Positions 1 to 5,067 of a stretch of DNA of 5,326 nucleotides are shown here, piece by piece (positions within the stretch are counted from its first letter, which is position 1; every line of letters begins with the position of its first letter). Below the pieces are notes generated by a model. The model saw only the letters and a list, made by a program, of their open reading frames with translations. It was not told the DNA's origin and ran no database searches. The position numbers were made by a program, and so were the translations under genes. Origin of the DNA: Candidatus Bathyarchaeota archaeon (lineage in GTDB: Archaea > Thermoproteota > Bathyarchaeia > Bathyarchaeales > UBA233); assembly GCA_003661945.1 (NCBI GenBank), contig QMXC01000094.1, positions 1 to 5,326 of the forward strand. The letters run 5' to 3'.

Positions 1-98
1 CTAAAAAGCGCATTCTCGTACGCAAGGATGGCTTTGAAACCGAGCTCGTGCGACCTAGAAGTGACCACTTGTGGCTGGCGCTAGGAAAACATGCTTGA
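1..98 (+). CDS. C-terminal end of an unidentified protein (partial)
   Basis: An open plus-strand frame enters from the left edge (first full codon at position 3) and ends at TGA 96-98. The 31 visible residues begin KKRILVRKDG and end WLALGKHA. They have a balanced mix of acidic, basic and hydrophobic residues, and the codons favour purines at the first position, as real coding frames do. The gene would converge on the next glycosyltransferase with only 4 bp between the stop codons. I do not recognise the family. The competing reading is a minus-strand ORF starting at ATG 103 (overlapping the glycosyltransferase stop as TAATG, with GGAG just upstream) and also open to the edge. Its 34 residues contain no acidic residue and look less protein-like. 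I prefer the plus-strand reading, with modest confidence. Confidence 0.45.
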   Translation, partial: KKRILVRKDGFETELVRPRSDHLWLALGKHA

Positions 99-102
99 GC
101 CA

Positions 103-843
103 TTACGCTCCGATTTTTTGCACTAGTCCCCTGTAAACTACGTAGGCTGTGTAGAATCCGTAGGCGAGAATCATCTCCGGAATCTTACGGAGCGAGCCGA
201 ACCTAAAAGCGTCAGCGATTATTTCTATGCTTCCCCTCAAGGTCCAGACGTTTTCAGGTCTGTGATGAATGCAGTACGGGTCGTAGCATGCCACAACTTT
301 GTAGCCTTTCTTTTCTATCCACTCTTTTATGTAGGCGTCTTCAAACACGTGTAGGTCGGCTGGCAAGGTTATGTCCTCAACGGCTTCGCGGCGCACAAGA
401 AGGTCATGGGTTCCCCCGCGGATGTCGAAGATTTTCCTCGTAATCCACAAGAAGAGCTTAAGCGTTTTTGGATGCTTCATGCCAGCCCAAAGCTCAATAC
501 CCCAAACCGCACCTACATCCTTCTGCATGAATTTTTCAGCCTTGGCAAACCACCCGTCGCAGAGAACTACATCGCTGTCCACAAACATGAACCACTCGGT
601 CTCTACGCTGCGTATTCCTTTCATCCGTGCGCTTCCACGGGTTCCTTGATCCGTCAAAACAACAACATTACCGTGCTTTCGTTGAAACTCCTCGACTATC
701 TTTAGGGTGCCATCCGTGGAGCCTCCGTCAACCACAATTAAACGGTTTACTGGAACGTTTCGGTAGACCGAAGCTAGGCTCTCCCGTAGTTTTCTCTCAC
801 TGTTCTTCGTAAGCACCACGACGTCGATGGGTCGCTGTTTCAA
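103..843 (-). CDS. Family 2 glycosyltransferase, non-processive, GT-A fold
   Basis: This 246-residue enzyme is predicted to transfer a sugar from a nucleotide-sugar donor at the cytoplasmic face of the membrane. The GT-A nucleotide-binding half is clear: a first beta strand at residues 6-11 (IDVVVL), VVDGGSTDGT at 37-46, and the metal-binding DxD as DSD at 89-91. An acidic ED pair at 168-169 is placed like the catalytic base. There is no QxxRW motif, so a polymerase role is unlikely. The C-terminus (about 221-240) is hydrophobic and aromatic and may lie against the membrane, but it is not a convincing helix bundle. The start codon is TTG: an in-frame TAG lies six codons upstream (862-864) with no ATG or GTG between, and the first beta strand must be kept. 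The gene is divergent from the radical SAM gene. The acceptor and sugar cannot be told from sequence; surface glycan or protein glycosylation is likely. Confidence 0.9.
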   Translation of the reverse strand: MKQRPIDVVVLTKNSERKLRESLASVYRNVPVNRLIVVDGGSTDGTLKIVEEFQRKHGNVVVLTDQGTRGSARMKGIRSVETEWFMFVDSDVVLCDGWFAKAEKFMQKDVGAVWGIELWAGMKHPKTLKLFLWITRKIFDIRGGTHDLLVRREAVEDITLPADLHVFEDAYIKEWIEKKGYKVVACYDPYCIHHRPENVWTLRGSIEIIADAFRFGSLRKIPEMILAYGFYTAYVVYRGLVQKIGA

Positions 844-889
844 AACACCACTCGCTCCCCGCTAGTACTAAAACTTGATTAACAGAAAG

Positions 890-897
890 GTTAAAAG
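890..897 (-). promoter_or_regulatory. Putative TATA box for the TTG-start glycosyltransferase
   Basis: On the minus strand the octamer CTTTTAAC lies about 50 bp before the TTG start at 843. Placing transcription start about 26 bp downstream gives a leader near 24 nt, which would include the purine-rich GGGGAG (855-860) as a weak ribosome-binding site. It resembles the other TATA-like boxes in the window, with one change from the dockerin gene's CTTTAAAC. This is inference from spacing only. Confidence 0.35.
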
Positions 898-921
898 GTT
901 TTCAGTTGCTTTCAGAAAGAA

Positions 922-929
922 TTATAAAC
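922..929 (+). promoter_or_regulatory. Putative TATA box and BRE for the radical SAM gene
   Basis: TTATAAAC at 922-929 follows the purine-rich AGAAAGA (914-920), as an archaeal BRE precedes its TATA box. A start of transcription about 26 bp downstream (near 952) leaves a leader of about 23 nt before ATG 975. That leader includes TGAGG at 962-966, a modest Shine-Dalgarno match. This is the best promoter candidate in the window. Confidence 0.55.
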
Positions 930-974
930 GTTGAAGCTGGTTACCATTGATTTGTTAACTCTGAGGCTTGCTGA

Positions 975-2081
975 ATGAGGGTGACTTCGCAAAAAGCTTT
1001 AAGCGTTCTGTCTAACGCCTTCATGTTTAGGAAACCTCATCATGTTCAATGGCTGATAACTCGGAAATGTAATTACCGTTGCAGAGGATGCAGCGTCTGG
1101 CGCGACCAGCAGGAAGATGCGTTGTCCGCGGCGGATATAAAACGTGGACTGGACGTTTTGAGACAGTTAGGCACCATAGAAATCGTGCTTTCGGGCGGAA
1201 ACCCCCTTTTAAGAGACGACATAGACGAGATTTTAGATTATGCCTCGCGTTTTTTCATAACCACCATATACGATAACGGAAGCACTGCCTACAAGAAAGT
1301 AGACATTCTCCATAAGGCGGATTTCGTAGCAATATCTCTCGACAGCTTAAACCCCGAAGTGCACGATTACATCAAAGGAGTGAAAGGCGCATGGAAACAA
1401 GCAATGAAATCCATCGAAACCCTCAGCGAGAACGGGGTAAACGTGGCGGTAAGCCCAACCATTTCCCAGCTTAACATCCACGAAATCCAGAAAATAACGG
1501 AATATTTCACTGAAAGAGGAATACCCGTATGGTATTGCCTCTACTCCTACGATATTACGGACACTGAGAAATCAGCATTCAGCATAGGACGAAAAAAGGA
1601 CGAATTCGAAATTCAGAATAAGACGGATATGGCTAAACTCTGCGACAAACTCATCCAAATGCGAAAACAGAGAAAAGGCATCCTTGTCACCATGCGGGTT
1701 CTCAAAGCGTTGAGAGAGTATTTCTCAAACGGAAAACGTTCATGGCGATGCGCGGCTCTACGGAACTTTTTCGTAATAAACCACAAAGGAGAAGTGTCGG
1801 GGTGCCACCTCTTTAATCCCGTATGCTCAATTTTCGAACTGCCCAAAAAATGGAACAGCTCGGAACTCGAAATGCTAAGAAGGAAATATGCGCAATGCAC
1901 GAAATGCACTTACCTCTGCTACATCTTTTACTCGCTTCATGGAAACATTACGGAAAACCTCGAACTGACAAAAGACCAGATAGGAAACGCAAAATGGCTT
2001 TTACTACAGAACAGATTTCACGGCTCCAAGCTAGGCAGAAAAACCAGTAAGCCCTCCGCAGGCAACGGTGCTTCCGAATAG
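975..2081 (+). CDS. Radical SAM enzyme with SPASM/twitch-like C-terminal cysteine cluster
   Basis: This 368-residue protein carries the radical SAM cluster motif CxxxCxxC at C32, C36 and C39. It binds a [4Fe-4S] cluster and splits S-adenosylmethionine to start radical chemistry. The residue before the third cysteine is glycine (CRGC) rather than the common aromatic. The SAM-contacting GGEP-type motif follows as SGGNP at 73-77, then barrel strands such as AISLD at 119-123. The C-terminal part has C259, then G272, then C277. This matches the SPASM opening (C-x9-15-G-x4-C), followed by C284 and by C308-x2-C311-x3-C315. The canonical CX2CX5CX3C block is shortened and no seventh cysteine follows, so one auxiliary Fe-S cluster (twitch-like) seems more likely than two. 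The last 20 residues are basic and look unstructured. SPASM enzymes modify peptides, proteins or small molecules; the substrate here is unknown. The gene lies among glycosyltransferases, and its 3' end overlaps the oppositely read small membrane-protein gene by 64 bp. Confidence 0.9.
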   Translation: MRVTSQKALSVLSNAFMFRKPHHVQWLITRKCNYRCRGCSVWRDQQEDALSAADIKRGLDVLRQLGTIEIVLSGGNPLLRDDIDEILDYASRFFITTIYDNGSTAYKKVDILHKADFVAISLDSLNPEVHDYIKGVKGAWKQAMKSIETLSENGVNVAVSPTISQLNIHEIQKITEYFTERGIPVWYCLYSYDITDTEKSAFSIGRKKDEFEIQNKTDMAKLCDKLIQMRKQRKGILVTMRVLKALREYFSNGKRSWRCAALRNFFVINHKGEVSGCHLFNPVCSIFELPKKWNSSELEMLRRKYAQCTKCTYLCYIFYSLHGNITENLELTKDQIGNAKWLLLQNRFHGSKLGRKTSKPSAGNGASE

Positions 2082-2344
2082 GCTTGAACTCCAAAGCTCT
2101 GCTCCATGTCACGGAGACTTCTTCCAAGAGCAGCGCCAAGCAACCCTTCTATGGATGCACCCTCGATTCTTCTCGGCCCCGCGTCTCTTGGTTTTTTCAG
2201 CTCCATTAGGCTGGGCAGTAAAAATAGGAGGATGAAAGTGAAAACCGTTAGGGCTAAAGTCAGCAGAAATGTCTGATTCGGATTCAGACTTGTTCCCCCA
2301 ACGATTATCCTTTTATCTTCAATTTTGGATATAACTATTTCCAT
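2018..2344 (-). CDS. Small single-helix membrane protein, last gene of the polysaccharide operon
   Basis: This 108-residue ORF has a short polar N-terminus, one strong membrane helix at about residues 24-43 (QTFLLTLALTVFTFILLFLL) and a basic stretch after it (ELKKPRD). By the positive-inside rule the C-terminal 60 residues are probably cytoplasmic. The ATG at 2342-2344 lies 26 bp inside the 3' end of the processive-type glycosyltransferase gene, which fits translational coupling. No clear Shine-Dalgarno site is visible. The C-terminal 20 codons lie antisense to the end of the radical SAM gene. Codon use (AGA/AGG arginine, ATA/ATC isoleucine) matches its neighbours. I do not recognise the family. 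Its placement suggests a small subunit or accessory of the synthase, by inference. The main doubt is whether so short a gene is expressed; the coupling and the clean helix argue that it is. Confidence 0.55.
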   Translation of the reverse strand: MEIVISKIEDKRIIVGGTSLNPNQTFLLTLALTVFTFILLFLLPSLMELKKPRDAGPRRIEGASIEGLLGAALGRSLRDMEQSFGVQAYSEAPLPAEGLLVFLPSLEP

Positions 2345-3593
2345 TACCAGAATGAGTCGTTTTCGCCCAATTTACCCTACGTTTTCGGAAAATTTTTGTA
2401 AGAAGCAAATCCGCGAAGGCCTTGGTGCATATCAGAATATTATAAAGGAAAGTGAAGAGGAACATGGGAACGAGCCAGTAGGCTCTTGTCCGCTTGTCCA
2501 AGTAGGCGCCGATTCCAACCTCGAAGAACGGGGCGAAATTTCCCACAGCACTGTAGACGGAAATAGCTATTATGGCGAAGGAAACACCAACTACACCTTC
2601 AAATGAAGAGAAGTATAGAAAGCCGCTGAGAAGCCAAGAAGCCAAAACTATGATTGGAACGAAGTATACGCAGAGAAGCAAAAAGCCGTCTACCTTTTCC
2701 TTTGCAGCCAGTTTGTCGCTTTTCAGAAGTTTACCTAAATATCTGAAAGCCGTCTGCATATGCCCGTAGGCCCACCGGTAGCGTTGACGCCAGTAAGCCC
2801 CCCAGGTCTCCACGGCTTCCTCGTAGCATTCAGCGTCGTCTACATACCTAATTTTATAACCTTCTAGGTAAAGCCTAAACGTTAATTCCGTATCCTCGGC
2901 GAGCATCTCCTCGTCCCAACCGCCTAACGCTTCGAGAACCTTTCGTCTAAAACCGCCAACTGTTCCGCCGAACTGTGGGATAAGCCCCAGCTTTTCCCGT
3001 GCATACTGGTCAACCCGGTAGCCGCCTATTCTTTCCAGAGCCACCATTCGCGTAACAAGGTTTTTAGGCTCGTTTAGCACCGTAACTCTTCCTTGAACCG
3101 CGCCTATCTTTGGGTTGGAAAAAGGCTCAACGAGCTTGTGCAATATGTCTTTAGGCGGGTAATAGTCAGCGTCAAAACAGAAAACGAACTCGCCGCTGGA
3201 AGCCTTTAGCCCCGCGTTTAGAGCCGAAGCCTTCCCTTTCCTACCCTCACGGGGGCTTCGCTGCCCAGCCTTCACATTCCCATATTCTGCGGCGAACTCA
3301 TCCGCTATCGTTCCGGTTCCATCGGTAGAGCCGTCATCGATGACTACGACCTCGAGCTTGTCCTTCGGATAGTCGAGCCGGGTTACCGCATGAAGCAGAC
3401 GCGGCAGAACGTTTTCCTCATTTAACGCTGGAATAAGAATAGACACCGTAGGTTGATAAGAAAACGTTGGGTTCGACTTCCTCTTTTTTAAAGAGTATAA
3501 GGCGGCAACCGTGAAAACGCAGTGCCGCGCAGTATAGGCTAAAAGGAAACACGCGGTTAGAACCAAAATTATCTGCAGCGCGAGAAAAACCAT
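2319..3593 (-). CDS. Membrane-bound processive-type family 2 glycosyltransferase (polysaccharide synthase-like)
   Basis: This 424-residue integral membrane enzyme has the layout of the cellulose, chitin, hyaluronan and poly-GlcNAc synthases. An N-terminal hydrophobic segment (about 2-33) leads into a cytoplasmic GT-A domain with VSILIPALNEE (50-60) and IDDGSTDGT (85-93). KGKASALNAG (119-128) and the metal-binding DAD (141-143) follow. AED (232-234) supplies the probable catalytic base D234. The acceptor-site signature of processive enzymes is QRYRW at 270-274, and FGGT (208-211) sits where related synthases have their gating motif. Three membrane helices follow (about 303-328, 332-350, 372-398), then a basic tail ending with a conserved-looking W409. 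The enzyme likely extends a glycan on the cytoplasmic side and may pass it through the membrane. The ATG is 6 bp after the stop of the upstream four-helix gene, so the two are co-transcribed. The sugar polymerised cannot be inferred. Some QxxRW proteins act non-processively, for example lipid glycosyltransferases. Confidence 0.92.
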   Translation of the reverse strand: MVFLALQIILVLTACFLLAYTARHCVFTVAALYSLKKRKSNPTFSYQPTVSILIPALNEENVLPRLLHAVTRLDYPKDKLEVVVIDDGSTDGTGTIADEFAAEYGNVKAGQRSPREGRKGKASALNAGLKASSGEFVFCFDADYYPPKDILHKLVEPFSNPKIGAVQGRVTVLNEPKNLVTRMVALERIGGYRVDQYAREKLGLIPQFGGTVGGFRRKVLEALGGWDEEMLAEDTELTFRLYLEGYKIRYVDDAECYEEAVETWGAYWRQRYRWAYGHMQTAFRYLGKLLKSDKLAAKEKVDGFLLLCVYFVPIIVLASWLLSGFLYFSSFEGVVGVSFAIIAISVYSAVGNFAPFFEVGIGAYLDKRTRAYWLVPMFLFTFLYNILICTKAFADLLLTKIFRKRRVNWAKTTHSGNGNSYIQN

Positions 3594-3599
3594 TTGTTG

Positions 3600-3998
3600 C
3601 TACGCCTTCCTCCAGCCGGCTAACGCGGACAAACTCACGCACCATACGGAAACTATCCATAAGGAATTCAATAAGGGATAGGCAATTACGTAAAAGGCTT
3701 TAAACCACATGTCAGAGCAAAGAGCAAAGTTCTGACAGAACACGCTAAAAACAAAGTTCCAGCCAAAGCCTACAAAATTACCCAACAAAAGCAAGCAGAG
3801 TTTACGCGTCAATCTCCCCTGAATAGGAAAAAGCGTAAAAACAAAAATGAAATTGAAAACCACCATCTGAGCTAGGACGGAAAGCTCAACGAATCTAAAG
3901 GAAGTAAAGTAGACATAAAGGAGGAAAGACGCCGTGAAAACCCCGAAAAACATGTGAGGATAATTCGGCGTCCTACCCCTCTCCGCGAATCTTTTCAT
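3600..3998 (-). CDS. Four-helix integral membrane protein, first gene of the polysaccharide operon
   Basis: This 132-residue protein is very hydrophobic and rich in Phe, Val and Leu, with a basic N-terminus (MKRFAERGR). About four membrane helices are seen at residues 16-34, 38-58, 66-90 and 100-128. I chose the ATG at 3996-3998 because GGAGAGG (4004-4010) sits 5 nt before it. The predicted transcript also begins close to 4029. A longer reading from ATG 4029-4031 adds 11 residues but has no ribosome-binding site and starts about where transcription should begin. The gene is 6 bp upstream of the processive-type glycosyltransferase and is read with it. I do not recognise a family. The size and topology recall small GtrA-like or flippase-like glycan proteins, but I see no diagnostic motif, so a role as membrane partner of the synthase is inference from position. 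Confidence 0.75.
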   Translation of the reverse strand: MKRFAERGRTPNYPHMFFGVFTASFLLYVYFTSFRFVELSVLAQMVVFNFIFVFTLFPIQGRLTRKLCLLLLGNFVGFGWNFVFSVFCQNFALCSDMWFKAFYVIAYPLLNSLWIVSVWCVSLSALAGWRKA

Positions 3999-4003
3999 AA
4001 ATT

Positions 4004-4010
4004 CCTCTCC
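4004..4010 (-). promoter_or_regulatory. Strong Shine-Dalgarno site that sets the start of the four-helix gene
   Basis: Minus-strand GGAGAGG lies 5 nt before ATG 3998 and is complementary to the 3' end of archaeal 16S rRNA. It lies inside the longer reading of the ORF and decides in favour of the shorter start. Confidence 0.65.
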
Positions 4011-4050
4011 TACAGTTCTATAACAAAGCATATAGAGTTCTGTTCTAGAA

Positions 4051-4059
4051 GTTTTTAAG
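4051..4059 (-). promoter_or_regulatory. Putative TATA box and BRE for the membrane-protein/glycosyltransferase operon
   Basis: On the minus strand CTTAAAAAC (4059 down to 4051) is preceded by CCGAAAAA, a good BRE-like purine run. Transcription would begin near 4029, giving a leader of about 31 nt that contains the Shine-Dalgarno site. An 8-bp palindrome, TTCTAGAA (4043-4050), lies directly downstream of the box. The adenosine-specific kinase gene ends only 35 bp upstream of the box (4094), so some read-through transcription is possible. Confidence 0.45.
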
Positions 4060-4093
4060 ATTTTTCGGATTCGAAGTAGGAATTGGAAGAAAA

Positions 4094-4588
4094 CTATCCT
4101 AGCTTGTAGCCTATTTTCCGAAGGAACTCCTTACGCTTCGCGATGTCCTCTTCCTTCTCAATTCCCTTGCTCCTGAAACCATCCACGACGCCTAGAATTC
4201 CACGTCCCTGCTCAGTCTCTACGACTATAACTTGCAGAGGATTCGCAGTTGCGGCGTGAACCACGCAAACCTCGGGCACGTGCTTGATTCTTTCCAGCAC
4301 GTTGATGGGAAAGGCGTTTCGCAGAAAAATTATGAAAGAATGTCCACAAGCAAGTTCATAAGCTGTCTCAGCCGCAAGCCGCCTGAGCTCCTCATCGTTT
4401 CCCTCGTGGCGAACAAGGCATGGACCGGAGCTTTCACAGAAGCCGATGCCGAACTTTATGTCTGGGACACAGTTCACCAAGGCCTCGTAAAGGTCTTCAA
4501 CAGTCTTAATAAAATGCGCCGTGCCCACAATAACGTTGCAGCCTTCCGGAACCCGAACACTAACAACCTTCAACTCCAAGGCCAGCAT
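4094..4588 (-). CDS. Adenosine-specific kinase family protein (PF04008/DUF355)
   Basis: The 164-residue product matches the adenosine-specific kinase family over its whole length. Recognisable blocks, numbered from this start, are AHFIKTVEDLYEAL (24-37), FGIGFCESSGPCLVR (46-60), GHSFIIFLRNAFPINVL (82-98) and ATANPLQVIVVETEQGRGIL (112-132). The C-terminus KIGYKLG is also typical. Family members bind adenosine or AMP as compact soluble oligomers, and the physiological reaction is still not well settled. I chose ATG 4588, giving MLALELKVV, because relatives begin a few residues before this LKVV strand. The predicted transcription start (near 4598) also falls after the longer ATG at 4601-4603. 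That alternative adds five residues (MFKGG) and has only a weak AGGGG upstream. GGTGGT abuts the chosen ATG, too close to act as a normal ribosome-binding site, so translation may be nearly leaderless. The gene is monocistronic or loosely linked to the downstream operon. Confidence 0.9.
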   Translation of the reverse strand: MLALELKVVSVRVPEGCNVIVGTAHFIKTVEDLYEALVNCVPDIKFGIGFCESSGPCLVRHEGNDEELRRLAAETAYELACGHSFIIFLRNAFPINVLERIKHVPEVCVVHAATANPLQVIVVETEQGRGILGVVDGFRSKGIEKEEDIAKRKEFLRKIGYKLG

Positions 4589-4619
4589 ACCACCTTTAAA
4601 CATGAGCCCCTAAACACTG

Positions 4620-4627
4620 GTTTATAG
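4620..4627 (-). promoter_or_regulatory. Putative TATA box for the adenosine-specific kinase gene
   Basis: Minus-strand CTATAAAC (4627 down to 4620) is one base different from the radical SAM gene's TTATAAAC. It would start transcription near 4598, leaving a leader of about 10 nt before ATG 4588. A second candidate, TTTTTATGT (4642 down to 4634), would instead fit the longer start at 4603. The rest of 4604-4708, between this gene and the dockerin stop, shows no other feature I can support. Confidence 0.4.
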
Positions 4628-4708
4628 AAGTTTACATAAAAATATGTTGCCGATTAACAACGAGAAAGCGCTCTAAACTAGAGAGGCACCATCTTTGGAA
4701 CCTTGTTG

Positions 4709-4984
4709 CTACCATTCGACTCTTTCGCCGAAATGCCTCAGAAGTATACCTGCGTCCCGTATGTCAACAAAGCCGTCTCCGTTCAAGTCTGCATCCGGAT
4801 TCCAGTTAGTCGAATTAGGATAAGAGCCAAACGCGCGTGCAAGTATACCTAGGTCTCTCATATCCACAACCCAGTTTCTGTCCAAATCTCCTACGGGAAA
4901 ACAGCAATAAGAATTAGGCACCAACGCCATGAGCACCGCTGCCAACAGGATTAAGGAAGCCAAGCCGACAGTTTTCGCTCTCAT
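4709..4984 (-). CDS. Secreted stand-alone dockerin domain protein
   Basis: This 91-residue product has a signal peptide or membrane anchor at residues 1-26: basic MRAK, then a hydrophobic core at about 7-22. Almost nothing but a type I dockerin domain follows. Two EF-hand-like calcium loops are visible, with ligands at loop positions 1, 3, 5, 9 and 12. The first is D33, D35, N37, D41 and D44; the second is D66, N68, D70, D74 and D77. Each is followed by a short helix (LGILARAFG, AGILLRHFG). Dockerins bind cohesin domains outside the cell, but no catalytic or carbohydrate-binding domain is attached here. Two cysteines (C27, C28) follow the hydrophobic core. ATG 4984 is chosen because GAGGTC (4991-4996) lies 6 nt upstream; the longer GTG start at 5002 has none and precedes the predicted transcript start. 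It could be a calcium-dependent adaptor or a shortened remnant of a larger dockerin protein. Confidence 0.85.
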   Translation of the reverse strand: MRAKTVGLASLILLAAVLMALVPNSYCCFPVGDLDRNWVVDMRDLGILARAFGSYPNSTNWNPDADLNGDGFVDIRDAGILLRHFGERVEW

Positions 4985-4990
4985 ATGTTC

Positions 4991-4996
4991 GACCTC
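4991..4996 (-). promoter_or_regulatory. Shine-Dalgarno site of the dockerin gene
   Basis: Minus-strand GAGGTC lies 6 nt before ATG 4984. It lies within the GTG-initiated longer reading, so it favours the shorter 91-residue protein whose N-terminus is a normal signal peptide. Confidence 0.6.
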
Positions 4997-5020
4997 TAAC
5001 ACAAAGTGGGAGAAATAATA

Positions 5021-5028
5021 GTTTAAAG
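5021..5028 (-). promoter_or_regulatory. Putative TATA box of the dockerin gene
   Basis: Minus-strand CTTTAAAC (5028 down to 5021) is spaced to start transcription near 4998, giving a leader of about 14 nt that just includes the GAGGTC ribosome-binding site. The perfect inverted repeat at 5030-5047 lies immediately upstream, over the BRE position. Confidence 0.45.
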
Positions 5029-5029
5029 G

Positions 5030-5047
5030 ATGTTCCTACCAGAACAT
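5030..5047. repeat. Perfect 6-bp inverted repeat, ATGTTC-N6-GAACAT, next to the dockerin promoter
   Basis: The two 6-bp arms, ATGTTC (5030-5035) and GAACAT (5042-5047), are exact reverse complements with a 6-bp spacer (ctacca), an 18-bp dyad. It abuts the putative TATA box, where an archaeal dimeric repressor or activator would act. The same half-site recurs at 4985-4990 in a weaker copy with identical spacing. It could instead be a stem-loop after the zinc-binding protein gene (stop at 5068), but no T-run follows it on either strand, so an operator is the better reading. Confidence 0.4.
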
Positions 5048-5067
5048 ATTACAAGCCAAAGAATATT

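Noticed and set aside
1..103. Minus-strand ORF beginning at ATG 103 in a TAATG overlap with the glycosyltransferase stop
   Set aside because: GGAG and the overlap make it tempting, but the 34 visible residues lack any acidic residue, while the plus-strand frame looks like a normal protein C-terminus. More sequence to the left would settle it.
371..812. Three overlapping plus-strand ORFs opposite the first glycosyltransferase
   Set aside because: They are antisense to a gene with clear GT-A motifs, have no recognisable domain, and show composition typical of shadow frames.
2082..2318. Treating this stretch as a non-coding convergent intergenic region
   Set aside because: A minus-strand ORF with a clean membrane helix, coupled start and neighbour-like codon use fills it, so coding is the better reading, though with moderate confidence.
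4043..4050. TTCTAGAA palindrome downstream of the operon TATA box
   Set aside because: An 8-bp perfect palindrome is expected by chance at this length of sequence and no second copy was found; recorded only as part of the promoter note.
4064..4093. T-rich stretch after the kinase stop as a transcription terminator
   Set aside because: The T-run (GTTTTCTTCC on the minus strand) is short and interrupted, and no stem precedes it; too weak to call.
4232..4627. Plus-strand ORF of 131 residues opposite the adenosine-specific kinase
   Set aside because: The minus strand matches a conserved family from end to end; the plus-strand ORF is its shadow.
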